A DNA stretch of 64,000 nt from assembly GCA_964019135.1 (NCBI GenBank), contig OZ025255.1:9610001-9674000 (forward strand). The letters run 5' to 3'. The stretch is from Arenicola marina. Lineage: Eukaryota; Annelida; Polychaeta; Arenicolidae. The notes under the pieces were generated by a model. That model ran no database searches, had not been told where the DNA came from, and saw nothing but the letters and a program-made list of their open reading frames with translations. A program made the position numbers and the translations under genes. Of the stretch, positions 1 through 11,967 are shown one piece after another; the first letter of the stretch is position 1, and each line of letters begins with the position of its first letter.

Positions 1-2318
1 CCCTTCGCCCACCACGGCGCGCTCCATACCGCCCTTCGCCCACCGTGGCCCGCTCCATACCGCCCTTCGCCCACCACGGCGCGCTCCATACCGCCCTCCG
101 CCCACCACGGCGCGCTCCATACCGCCCTTCGCCCACCACGGCGCGCTCCATACCGCCCTTCGCCCACCACGGCGCGCTCCATACCGCCCTTCGCCCACCG
201 TGGCCCGCTCCATACCGCCCTTCGCCCACCGTGGCCCGCTCCATACCGCCCTTCGCCCACCACGGCGCGCTCCATACCACCCTTCGCCCACCACGGCGCG
301 CTCCATACCGCCCTCCGCCCACCACGGCGCGCTCCATACCACCCTTCGCCCACCGTGGCCCGCTCCATACCGCCCTCCGCCCACCACGGCGCGCTCCATA
401 CCGCCCTCCGCCCCACATGGCCCGCTCCATACCGCCCTCCGCCCACCACGGCGCGCTCCATACCGCCCTTCGCCCACCATGGCCCGCTCCATACCGCCCT
501 CCGCCCACCACGTCCCGCTCCATACCACCCTTCGCCCACCGTGGCCCGCTCCATACCGCCCTCCGCCCACCATGGCCCGCTCCATACCGCCCTCCGCCCA
601 CCACGTCCCGCTCCATACCGCCCTCCGCCCACCATGGCGCGCTCCATACCACCCTTCGCCCACCGTGGCCCGCTCCATACCACCCTTCGCCCACCATGGC
701 GCGCTCCATACCGCCCTTCGCCCACCATGGCCCGCTCCATACCGCCCTCCGCCCACCATGGCGCGCTCCATACCGCCCTCCGCCCACCATGGCGCGCTCC
801 ATACCGCCCTCCGCCCACCATGGCCCGCTCCATACCGCCCTCCGCCCACCACGTCCCGCTCCATACCGCCCTCCGCCCACCACGTCTCGCTCCATACCGC
901 CCTCCGCCCATCATGGCCCGCTCCATACCGCCCTCCGCCCACCATGGCCCGCTCCATACCGCCCTCCGCCCACCATGGCCCGCTCCATACCGCCCTCCAC
1001 CCACCATGGCCCGCTCCATACCGCCCTCCGCCCACCATGGCGCGCTCCATACCGCCCTCCGCCCACCATGGCCCGCTCCATACCGCCCTCCGCCCACCAT
1101 GACGCGGTCCATACCGCCCTCCGCCCACCATGGCCCGCTCCATACCGCCCTTCGCCCTCCATGACGCGCTCCATACCGCCCTCCGCCCACCATGACGCGC
1201 TCCATACCGCCCTCCGCCCACCATGACGCGCTCCATACCGCCCTCCGCCCACCACGGCGCGCTCCATACCGCCCTCCGCCCACCATGGCGCGCTCCATAC
1301 CGCCCTTCGCCCTCCACGGCCCGCTCCATACCGCCCTCCGCCCACCATGGCGCGCTCCATACCGCCCTCCGCCCACCATGACGCGCTCCATACCGCCCTC
1401 CGCCCACCACGGCGCGCTCCATACCGCCCTCCGCCCACCATGGCCCGCTCCATACCGCCCTCCGCCCACCACGGCGCGCTCCATACCGCCCTCCGCCCAC
1501 CACGGCGCGCTCCATACCGCCCTCCGCCCACCACGGCGCGCTCCATACCGCCCTCCGTCCAGCATGGCGCGCTCCATACCGCCCTCCGCCCACCATGGCC
1601 GCTCCCTACCGCCCTCCGCCCCTCATGGCCCGCTCCCTACCACCCTCGGCCCACCATGCCCCGCTCCCTACCACCCTCGGCCCACCATGACGCGCTCCAT
1701 ACCGCCCTCCGCCCACCACGGCGCGCTCCATACCGCCCTCCGCCCACCACGTCCCGCTCCATACCGCCCTCCGCCCACCACGGCCCGCTCCATGCCGCCC
1801 TCCGCCCACCACGTCCCGCTCCATACCGCCCTCCGTCCACCATGGCGCGCTCCCTACCGCCCTCCGCCCACCATGCCCCGCTCCCTACCACCCTCGGCCC
1901 ACCATGACGCGCTCCATACCGCCCTCCGCCCACCACGGCGCGCTCCATACCGCCCTCCGCCCACCACGTCCCGCTCCATACCGCCCTCCGCCCACCACGG
2001 CCCGCTCCATGCCGCCCTCCGCCCACCACGTCCCGCTCCATACCGCCCTCCGCCCACCATGGCGCGCTCCCTACCGCCCTCCGCCCACCATGCCCCGCTC
2101 CCTACCACCCTCGGCCCACCATGCCCCGCTCCCTACCACCCTCGGCCCACCATGACGCGGTCCATACGGCCCTCGGCCCACCGTGGCCCGCTCCATACCG
2201 CCCTCCGCCCACCACGGCCCGCTCCATACTGCCCTCCGCCCACCACGTCCCGCTCCATACCGCCCTCCGCCCACCACGGCGCGCTTCATACCGCCCTCCG
2301 CGCACCCTGGCGAGCGCC
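1..2318. repeat. 31-bp GC-rich minisatellite, about 75 copies
   Basis: A head-to-tail array with a 31-bp unit built around CGCCCACCATGGC and GCTCCATACCG. Copies differ at a few sites (CATGGC, CACGGC, CACGTC, CCGTGGCC). The array begins before the window. Its right end degenerates about 35 bp before a pyrimidine-rich splice acceptor at 2352, so it probably lies in the last intron of the gene whose terminal exon follows. Because 31 is not a multiple of 3, the long open frames here on both strands cycle through all reading frames of the unit; I do not regard them as coding. Confidence 0.95.
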
Positions 2319-2352
2319 ACACAGCCCTTCAAATTGCTTCTCCATGCTTCAG

Positions 2353-2460
2353 AAACACCCGTACTTGGATCGGTATAACGACAACAATGCGAGAATCGTC
2401 GCCCAGTGGGTGAAGGCCAAGCTGCTGACCATGGGTAGCCAGGCGGCCAACGATGCGTGA
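2353..2460 (+). CDS. orphan terminal coding exon, unrecognised protein (partial)
   Basis: After a good acceptor (TTGCTTCTCCATGCTTCAG, ending at 2352) there is a 36-codon stretch, frame 0, ending in TGA at 2458-2460. It contains HPYLDRYNDN and AQWVKAKLL and ends SQAANDA. Its composition is that of ordinary globular protein and contrasts sharply with the repeat before it. I do not recognise the family. The rest of the gene would lie upstream of the window, with the 31-bp array in its last intron. A chance ORF cannot be excluded. Confidence 0.4.
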   Translation, partial: KHPYLDRYNDNNARIVAQWVKAKLLTMGSQAANDA

Positions 2461-2875
2461 GGACTGCATTGGGCTGTAGGACAACGGCAACACAGAGCGG
2501 GTGTCTCGCACACCGAAACTCAAAAATACGCGGGACGTCCAACGAAGAATCTCGTACGGAAAAGAACTAATTGTCTGCTTGCTGGACGATCAGATACTGC
2601 GTGTTGTACATTTGCTTGTTGCTTGATAAGAGTTACTGCATGTACCGCACCAATGCCGCGTGTTCATGGAGTTAACGCTGGAGTTCGATAGGTGATCCTT
2701 GTGATGGGATTGTCGCTGGAACGATATTGCCTGCATGCTGCCGGTGTCGAGTGGCACGATGAGATGTTGGCTTCCATCGAGGTGAAGGCAGGACATCGCG
2801 CGCACTATGCGGTAACACGACTCGCAGTGTAGCTGACAAAGAGGCCAGTCAGCGGTATGCTTAGCGGTGAGAAAG
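2461..2875. other. non-repetitive stretch, possible 3' UTR
   Basis: Unique sequence between the orphan terminal exon and the next array. It could be the 3' UTR of the preceding gene. I see no convincing polyadenylation signal, coding exon or RNA gene. Confidence 0.4.
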
Positions 2876-3738
2876 TGAGTTCGGTGAGATCACATTGTCC
2901 CGAAAGTGACGAGATCGGTGAGATCACATCGTCCCGGAAGTGACAGGATCGGTTAGATCACATTGTCCCGGGAGTGACGAGATCGGTGAGATCACATCGC
3001 CCCGGAAGTGACGAGATCGGTGAGATCACATCGTCCCGGAAGTGACCGGATCGGTGAGATCACATCGTCCCGGAAGTGACAGGATCGGTGAGATCACATC
3101 GTCCTGGAAGTGACGAGATCGGTGAGATCACATCGTCCCGGAAGTGACGAGATCGGTGAGATCACATCGTCCCGGAGGTGACCGGATCGGTGAGATCACA
3201 TCGTCCCGGAAGTGACAGGATCGGTGAGATCACATCGTCCTGGAAGTGACGAGATCGGTGAGATCACATCGTCCCGGAAGTGACGAGATCGGTGAGATCA
3301 CATCGTCCCGGAAGTGACCGGATCGGTGAGATCACATCGTCCCGGAAGTGACAGGATCGGTGAGATCACATCGTCCTGGAAGTGACGAGATCGGTGAGAT
3401 CACATCGTCCCGGAAGTGACGAGATCGGTGAGATTACATCGTCCCGGAAGTGACGGGATCGGCGAGATCACATCGTCCTGGAAGTGACGAGATCGGTGAG
3501 ATCACAGCATCCCGGAAGTGACGAGATCGGTGAGATCACAGCGTCCCGGATGTGACAGGATCGGTGAGATTACATCGTCCCGGAAGTGACGGGATCGGTG
3601 AGATCACATCGTCCTGGAAGTGACGAGATCGGTGAGATCACAGCATCCCGGAAGTGACGAGATCGGTGAGATCACAGCGTCCCGGATGTGACAGGATCGG
3701 TGAGATCACATCGTCCCGGAAGTGACGAGATCGGCAGG
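2876..3738. repeat. 34-bp minisatellite, about 25 copies
   Basis: Tandem units of 34 bp containing GATCGGTGAGATCACATCG and CCCGGAAGTGACGA. Variant units (GACAGGATC, GACCGGATC, TCCTGGAAG) recur in a fixed order over about 4 units, which indicates block duplication of a higher-order unit. No splice junction can be assigned to either edge. Confidence 0.95.
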
Positions 3739-5558
3739 GTCATCCGATCCCGAGATTAGGTCGGGCTGAACGAATTACGGAGTGTTAATTTAATATAATG
3801 TCCATGTACAATGGAGGAGATTAAGTCATGCTGGAGACATTAATTATTTTCCCAGTTTTTAATGAAATGTACTTTATCCAGGTCACCGAAATAGGCCTTA
3901 CTGTTGCTTTTACCCGTGGCCGTGAGCAAGGCATTAGATTTTAATGGATCGTAAAAGAAAGCATGCACAGCTTACATATGTATGCATATAGGTATCTCCT
4001 GCTTTGGCAGAATTGTTATGTTATAGTATTTGCACGCGCTATAACGCAGCGTAAACGTTGGTGCTGTGTTTTGAATGTGGAGGACATACAGGGAATTTGT
4101 TGGCAGTGTTCATTACGTCACGTCAGCGAAAATAGAAAAAAAAGTCTGGCAATAGATCGCAGTCTGGCCTTTTCATCGTAGTTCTAAAGAAACGACCATA
4201 GATGCGACTAGCTATTGTATGCATGACCATTGTATATTATCGCCCACACCTCTAATGAGACATCACTTTTTTACATTTTATTTAACGTCGTTATTAAAAT
4301 CACGTACATCAGCGTTTGGTTGGAGGAAACGCACTTATCTGTTAACACTAATATAATTGGTGGTAGAAAGCAAGCGGGAAGCGTCAGACAAGATGGTAGA
4401 CTACAAATATTGCTAGAGAAAATACTTCTATCGTTTATGTTTGTTCACTTCGATATATTTGGGTTCTGCCTTTTATTCTGATGAAAATACTAGTATGTGG
4501 CACAAAGAGATTTCTTCCCCGGACAGCTTCTGTATTAATTTGGCTTCCTTAGACATTCTTTGTTCACGGACGCTACACTGGGTAAAGTGACCATATGGAA
4601 TACAAATTCGAGCTCAACATCTTTGCCCGGAAACACCTGCATATATATTTCATCCAACAGTAACTACCCAACTACATAGTGTTATTTATATCTAAACACA
4701 ACCTTACAGCGAAAGAAAACATAATATTCTTACGAAAATGGGACCCGCAAAAGTGTCGTTACCGACTTGTAATTAATTTGTAATTATGTCCATTTGTTAA
4801 TAACTCTGCTAACTAGAAAGTATTTTGTATCTAATACTAAAATAGGAAAATTAACTGTGTTTGGTACAAAACGATCGCGGAAGAGAAAACAAATAAAACT
4901 CTTCAAAACAATTAAAATCATTCCAAAACAATATATTTACAACATTTCCATTAAAAACAACATGTCACCGATGTTGTTTACAAGCTATGTCTTAATATCT
5001 CTCACTCAAGAGAGAAAACAACTATAAAAAATAAAATTTAGCAGACCTGTCATATGAATACAACAATAATCTCTCTACCATCTACCGGTAATCACTTCCC
5101 GGTAGTATTATTTCTGAGAATAACAACTGTTATAACGCCAGTTTTTATTCACCGTCAGGCGGCGCTGTCGTGAACTGCCACATGGTCTTTAAATCACTAA
5201 ACGCAAGCAGTCGCATGCAGCGTGCCGTCACATTAATATGGTCACTGCGGCGTCACGCTGTATATAAATGAAATAACACTGGGCAGGACGTGAACACGTT
5301 GTGACACTGAGAGAACACTTCGGGTGGATGGCAAGATCCGCGCACAGCCGGTAACGGGAGGTAGATTGTTCTGAATCTCCTTACTGTGCCTCATCAACTC
5401 TTGTGGCTTCTTGTCGACCGTCTGACGGCTTTGGCTAGAATTGAAAAGTGGAAAGGTATTCAAGGGTTACCTACATGTAGGCACAGTGGTTGGAAGACGG
5501 GATGTCCAACGGTGTTCGGTAAATGCACGAGTTACATGCATATTAAACAACGATATAT
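3739..5558. other. AT-rich intergenic DNA, nothing identified
   Basis: About 1.8 kb of AT-rich unique sequence between two arrays. Short ORFs are present on both strands but none has recognisable protein character or splice signals in phase. No RNA gene or transposon is apparent. Confidence 0.5.
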
Positions 5559-7165
5559 AACGATGGCTGGTCGTCACTTATTAGAGCGTCACTGCCCCTC
5601 CAATGGACGGTAGTCCGTCATTAGACCGTCACAACCCCTCCGATGGCCGGTCGTCACTTATTAGACCGTCACAACCCCTCCGATGTCTGGTCGTCACTTA
5701 TTGGACCGTCACTACCCCTCCAATGGACGGTAGTCCGTCATTAGACCGTCACAACCCCTCCGATGGCCGGTCGTCACTTATTAGACCGTCACTGCCCCTC
5801 CAATGGACGGTAGTCCGTCATTAGACCGTCACAACCCCTCCGATGGCCGGTCGTCACTTATTAGACCGTCACTGCCCCTCCAATGGACGATAGTCCGTCA
5901 TTAGACCGTCACAACCCCTCCGATGGCCGGTCGTCACTTATTAGACCGTCACTGCCCCTCCAATGGACGATAGTCCGTCATTAGACCGTCACAACCCCTC
6001 CGATGGCCGGTCGTCACTTATTAGACCGTCACTGCCCCTCCAATGGACGGTAGTCCGTCATTAGACCGTCACAACCCCTCCGATGGCCGGTCGTCACTTA
6101 TTAGACCGTCACTGCCCCTCCAATAGACGATAGTCCGTCATTAGACCGTCACAACCCCTCCGATGTCTGGTCGTCACTTATTGGACCGTCACTACCCCTC
6201 CAATGGACGATAGTCCGTCATTAGACCGTCACAACCCCTCCGATGTCTGGTCGTCACTTATTAGATGGTTACTACCCCTCCGGTGGACGGTAGTCCGTCA
6301 TGAGACCGTCACAACCCCTCCAATGTCTGGTCGTCAATTATTAGACCGTCACTACCCCTCCAATGGACGGTAGTCAGTCATTAGTCCGTCACAACCCCTC
6401 CGATGGCCGGTCGTCACTTATTAGACCGTCACTACCCCTCCAATGGACGGTAGTCAGTCATTAGTCCGTCACAACCCCTCCGATGGCCGGTCGTCACTTA
6501 TTAGACCGTCACTGCCCCTCCAATGGACGGTAGTCCGTCATTAGACCGTCACAACCCCTCCGATGTCTGGTCGTCACTTATTAGACCGTCACTACCCCTC
6601 CAATGGACGGTAGTCAGTCATTAGTCCGTCACAACCCCTCCGATGGCCGGTCGTCACTTATTAGACCGTCACTACCCCTCCAATGGACGGTAGTCAGTCA
6701 TTAGACCGTCACAACCCCTCCGATGGCCGGTCGTCACTTATTAGACCGTCACTGCCCCTCCAATGGACGATAGTCCGTCATTAGACCGTCACAACCCCTC
6801 CAATGTCTGGTCGTCAATTATTAGACCGTCACTACCCCTCCAATGGACGGTAGTCAGTCATTAGTCCGTCACAACCCCTCCGATGGCCGGTCGTCACTTA
6901 TTAGACCGTCACTGCCCCTCCAATGGACGGTAGTCCGTCATTAGACCGTCACAACCCCTCCGATGGCCGGTCGTCACTTATTAGACCGTCACTGCCCCTC
7001 CAATGGACGATAGTTCGTCATTAGACCGTCACAATTACCCCTCCGATGGCTGGTCGTCAGTTATTAGATGGTTACTACCCCTCCGATGGACGGTAGTCAG
7101 TCATTAGTCCGTCACAACCCCTCCGATGGCCGGTCGTCACTTATTAGAGCGTCACTACCCCCAGC
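5559..7165. repeat. 80-bp dimeric minisatellite (two related 40-bp halves), about 20 dimers
   Basis: Two diverged 40-bp monomers alternate strictly. One carries CACAACCCCTCCGATGG and the other CACTGCCCCTCCAATGG; both share the frame CCGTCA...TTAGA. Local variants (GATGTCTGG, GTCAGTCATTAGTCC) recur as blocks. The array ends about 60 bp beyond the NEIL1 stop codon (minus strand, 7225), so it occupies the NEIL1 3' flank or 3' UTR. Confidence 0.93.
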
Positions 7166-7224
7166 CCCGGTGGGACCCCTGGTCGCCAGTTTTCCGAGCT
7201 TCGCTATATAAATCCGTCAGGTCT

Positions 7225-10200
7225 CTAAACCGGAGTAAAAACAGGCGGCGTTTCTTCATTACTTCCCATGCCACATTTGGCCGCAAAATCCTTTTTTATA
7301 TCAGTTTGTGTAACATTAGTGAACAAAGTCTTACGTCGCGAGCCAGGTTTCAATGAAGGTACGCCCTCTGGTGGTAGGATGCGCGTCCTCTTGGCAGCGT
7401 CCCCATCACGGACACCACGTGACTTTCTCTTGTTCCTCGCATCTTTCTGTTGTGCTCCCTTAGCTTTCGGTCTCTCGGGAACTACATCCGTGTCATTTTG
7501 AAATTGGACCTGCACCTTGGCTCGAGTGACCTTGTCGGATTTCTCGACCCGTTCGTCACCTGCATTTCCTTTCAACTGAAAGTCGATCAATATCATTAAA
7601 TGTTAAAAAATATTGTAGCTCACAGATTACATATATAATAAGCCTTGTATAATAAGGCTGATAAATCACAAGCAGGTAAGAAATACGAATCTTCGTATAA
7701 TTACCCTGAATGTTAGGTCGGATGTAGTTGTTGCTGTGGGATTATACAAAATAAACGCAGCTCGATTTGGTCACTTGGATGTCTGATTATTAAACAATGT
7801 AATGTTTAATAGAGCCGAGAATGCCTTCATCCGATCCTGAATGTACGCCTCATGTATAGGTGCACACGTACGTACGTTATCATTCTTGTTTGTCCTTGAC
7901 CTTACGTGTCTCGGCTTCTTTCCTAGTTAAAAGAAAGACCAACATGTCCGAAATAATTTATGCCAGGCCTAAGTAGCAATCTTTGCCGGGATTGCTTTAC
8001 TCACATCTTAGCTACTTCTCTGGGCATGGGGTCTGATCTCGGAAAATAAAATAAAATATAAACAAAAAGTGGGGAGGTCAAAATGGCTTAGAATTCCTTC
8101 TGGCATTTAACTTGCCGTTGAAGCATAGAAATGAAGTGGCAGCGGCGAGTCTTGTTTACTTATGCAATGGCGCAAACAAACACAAAGCAAACAAAAATAA
8201 GCAATGATATAGAATAAAAATATACAATGAAGGTCTGGCAACCCCGTGAAACAGATATAGAAAGTCAGTGCCGCACCGCAGGTCGGACGGAATACGCTGT
8301 AGATCATGACGGTAATTTTTTTTAAAACCGCCGCACCCAGGGAGATATCGCGTATTCGCATTCTATTCATAATATTGCAATGGCGCAAACAAACACAAAG
8401 CAAACAAAAATAAGCAATGATATAGACTAAAAATATACAATGAAGGTCTGGCAACCCCGTGAAACAGATATAGAAAGTCAGTGCCGCACCGCAGGTCGGA
8501 CGGAATACGCTGTAGATCATGACGGTAATTTTTTTTTAAACCGCCGCACCCAGGGAGATATCGCGTATTCGCATTCTATTGGGGATCCTGTTCAACCATA
8601 TCAAGTCGGGATGAAATCACGCATGCAACACTTTTCGATATAATAAATATCATATGAAACCGCTGTTCTTTTTCTGTCATAAACATAATACAAACCGTAT
8701 AGTACACATCAAATGAAACCACACTTAAGTAATTCCAATTGTTCCAACAACATTGTCAATACCGAAGAGGAAAGAAAATGTAGCGCTAATCATAAATATT
8801 TTTTAAACAAACTCATTTGTATGAGAATCCAGAAACGAATTGCATACTAAAAATCGTTGTATAACCACAGTAAGAAACATTCGTCAAATGAATATGTAGG
8901 CCGACATCTAGGTCACTCCAAGGGGAATATTGAGTTGATATACCACGAGGCGCCAGGGGGCCGGGCGGTCCCTTGAACCAGATCGTTCTGCCACGGTGAT
9001 CGCATATGTGTTTCATGCCGGGCTGATAATAACACTGCAGCCAGCTGTAGAAGGGGCTGTTTTCTAATGATGAAGTTCCAGCGTCATATCCAGCACCGCC
9101 ATCTGCAGCCAGAAGAGGCAATATAAGAGGAGTGAGAATGGTAGAATCTATTTACTAGCTTAACCACAATTTCTTTTCTAATATCATTGTTTTACCTAAA
9201 CATACACTGGCTGCTAGATGAACTACATGTATAAACAAACATTCAAAAGATAGTGGCGGGATAAGTGGCTTTGTATCTTTTTATGATCTTTGTGTTATAG
9301 ATATGACATACCATTAACTTACATGTTCTCTTCCACATGGAAGTTTTTCTCCTTCCTCCAATCAAGTGATCCAAATGCCAGTATAATATAACAATTTGTT
9401 TTCTGGTCAAATTTATGTTATATAATATTCTAATTCACAGTACACATACCAGGGACTATTCGTAAAAATGATACTCACCAAGGTTTATAACTTCCAAGGA
9501 TACAATATTGCACAACTGTAAGATATCTGTTTTTTTTATCTTGGCACCTTTTTCACCATTCTTCGACAACAATGGTGCAAGAACTGTTTTAGCCTTTTCA
9601 AATGGTGCAATGTTTGCCCTGAAATCCAAAAGATATTGTCCAGTTCTAATCCCCAAACCATCTTTTTCACTGTAATGATATTAAGTTGCATATTATTAAA
9701 ACATGCATACAAATTAGTAACAGTAGCCTCTGTGTGAGCCATGGTCATGCTACAGATCCAATTTTGGAACAGACCACATTTAATTTGTTAAATGTATACC
9801 TTCCAGGAAGAAATGTATAACATTAACTTTTGGTGGAGATAGCTTTGCATGGATGGGTTGTCCCTAATGAGTGGTGGTTTCAATCCAAAATACAATATCT
9901 TACCTGAATAATATTTCTGATCTAAGGTAATTTCCAATACCATTGAAATATTTCTGGTCAAGCAAAACTTCACATATTGATTTGTCAAAAGCTGCATTCT
10001 TTATATTCTTCATGATATTTGCTCTGTAACAGAAGTACAGATTATCAAGTTCAAGTTCAAGAACAGATTATATACCAATCAGCTAGTAAATATGATTACA
10101 ATTTAACTAACAATAGGTTACTTCTTCAATTAATTTATTCAGTCTATTTTTAAAGGCAAGTTATATGCACATATAGCACCTTCACCATATTTGTTAGCTA

Positions 10201-11026
10201 TATACAGGATAATCTTATACAGGCCTACTATATTTTCTGTATATATATGAATACCAGGCTGTAATTTTTACATATTTTAAATCTATATTATATCCACTCT
10301 TTCTAAAAATGAACTTGTATCAATCTACCACAAATGTATATCTAGAACACAGGCACAGTAAATCAGTGGAGGGGGGAGGCCGGAGGGGGGGGGTATGGGG
10401 CATGCGTTGTGGGGCCTCCTACCCCCCCCCCCCCCCCCGGCCTCCCCCCTCCACTGATTTACTGTGCCTGTGCAATATATCAAGGCACTTCCAACTTAGA
10501 ATGTAATTAAATTAATTGAGGTTAGAACAAAATATATATAGCTAGATTGAAATAAGCTAACATTTTCTAACCTGAAGTCATCATATTCAAAAAGGATGCA
10601 AGGCCCTCTCTGTGGCCCCCATTTACTGGACTGTTGCCACTTCCCAAACCTCCTTGTGTCAACAAAACTCAGGACATCTTCTGTATCTTTCGTAAAAAAC
10701 TTCAAGTGGGCATGTTTGTGCATTTCTTTGATTGGGGTAAAGGAAAATCTCCCAGACATTCCAAAGTGGAATATGATGTCAGTGAATTTTGAAGCATTGC
10801 TATTTTTCTTCTTATTTTTGCCACCTTCTTGAACTGATATATCTGTTAGGGTAACCTTCACTTCTTTTCCTCTGGATGTGGCAGATATTGTGTAGCAAGG
10901 CGAATCCCACTTTATGTCTGGATTTTGTGAAACCTCTGACTTGACAACTTGCCCTTTGAAAACCCTTCCCTTGCAAACTTCATTAACAAGTCTGCTAGCT
11001 AGGTGTAAATCTGGACCTTCTGGCAT
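7225..11026 (-). CDS. NEIL1: NEIL1-type endonuclease VIII-like DNA glycosylase
   Basis: Base-excision repair glycosylase/AP lyase of the Fpg/Nei family, expected in the nucleus. Coding exons on the minus strand: 10572-11026, 9904-10023, 9479-9618, 8944-9102 and probably 7225-7559, all in matching phase, for 402 aa (human NEIL1 is about 390). The protein starts MPEGPDLHLAS, giving the catalytic Pro2 and Glu3. Lys54 follows in RGKEV. FGMSG and DTRRFG mark the lesion-void residues. DQKYFNGIGNYLRSEIL is the helix-two-turn-helix. GRTIWF with PGPLAPRG is the beta-hairpin 'zincless finger', with no zinc cysteines, as in NEIL1. The last exon is Lys/Arg-rich (RNKRKSRG), like NEIL1 C-tails. It needs a weak donor (GTATAT) at 8943; otherwise exon 4 runs on to a stop at 8813. 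It is divergent from the CCCH gene. Confidence 0.85.
8165..8580. repeat. 213-bp direct duplication in NEIL1 intron 4
   Basis: About 200 bp starting CAATGGCGCAAACAAACAC recurs 213 bp downstream, nearly identical apart from a one-base poly-T length change and a few substitutions. Both copies end in TCGCGTATTCGCATTCTAT. Short ORFs in both directions are duplicated with it. I see no protein-like signal. Confidence 0.9.
10348..10472. repeat. long perfect inverted repeat (fold-back) in NEIL1 intron 1
   Basis: Arms 10348-10383 and 10437-10472 are reverse complements over 36 bp without a mismatch, starting CACAGGCACAGTAAATCAG and ending in GGAGGCCGG. The inner flanks are a G-run and a C-run that can extend the stem further, leaving a loop of about 30-50 bp. 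No flanking target-site duplication is seen. It may be a small fold-back transposon or an inverted duplication. Confidence 0.85.
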
Positions 11027-11967
11027 GATTGCAATACTTGAGATTTTCTTTGAATCCTGACACTTTCTGGAGTTAGCTGGTCAGTGGTCTTTGGCCTACA
11101 ACATGTACAAGTTGTACAACATTGTACGCTATTTGATCGTCCGCGCCAAGTCGTTTCAACGGCATGAACACCATACTTTACCATTTCTCCCGTAATTGTA
11201 ATATGTATTCGTGCGCGTGTAAGAAACTTTATTGAGTAAGTGCATACGGCTGTTAATACGAGTTAATTATTCAATTTCATCTTGTTGGTATAGTTAACAG
11301 TTTCCAATTTAATACAAACTGTCAATTTAAGGAAGTGTTCTGAAGAACTCTTAACGAGAAAGAACTTCCGGTGAGTGTTGTTCGGTTGGTATATCAGTGT
11401 ATTGCACCACCGTTTCGCAATGTTGTCATATGCAGTCAAGTTTGGGGGTTAGGTCAAAGGTTGGCAGCTGACGTTGTTCGCTGATGGTGCAATCAAGACT
11501 GTGATTGGTTGAAAGGCCTAGTGACCCATTTAACAACCGCAAGAGGCTGATATAAAACCTCGGTGGCTGTGGTTTTGATCACTCCCAAGCCCACAGCCTG
11601 GAGGGGGTGTCGTGTATACATACATACAATATTTACCTTTGACGTGACGTTTTGTTCATACAGCTATTTGGCTGTCATTGTCACTGAGACTAGAGTGTGG
11701 ACGTCATAACTGGTTGGAATTGATCTGCAAGACACTTCTTCACTTTGCCAGTCACTCTCACAGTGTCAGGTTGTGTTGCCACTCTGCCAAGTCAAGTACG
11801 TGGCAAGTCTTCAATTCATCCACAAGCGCCTGAAACTGCTATCACCAGGAAGAAACTTGAGGCCAATTCCTTGGAATACCAAGTTGGCTCACCAATCTTC
11901 TCAAGTTCTAAGCATTTCAACAGTGGCAGATACTGATTTCCATAAAGGAAGACCAGCTAGTGTGCGA
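11027..11967 (+). promoter_or_regulatory. divergent intergenic region of NEIL1 and the CCCH gene, with possible TATA and CCAAT boxes
   Basis: About 0.94 kb separates the NEIL1 start codon (minus) from the chosen CCCH-gene start (plus), so the two genes may share a bidirectional promoter. On the plus strand a TATAAAA lies at 11551-11557 and an inverted CCAAT (ATTGG) at 11504-11508, correctly ordered for transcription towards the CCCH gene. The frame upstream of 11968 is open from 11773, so an N-terminal extension of 65 codons is possible. Promoter assignment is inference. Confidence 0.3.

Noticed and set aside
45..2460. Long plus- and minus-strand ORFs of Pro/Arg/His or Gly/Arg/Trp repeats
   Set aside because: They are readings of the 31-bp array in all frames; the same sequence is open in several frames and on both strands, and only the last 36 codons look like ordinary protein.
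8107..8520. 137-codon hydrophobic minus-strand ORF
   Set aside because: It arises from the 213-bp duplication in NEIL1 intron 4, repeats itself and has no homology that I recognise.
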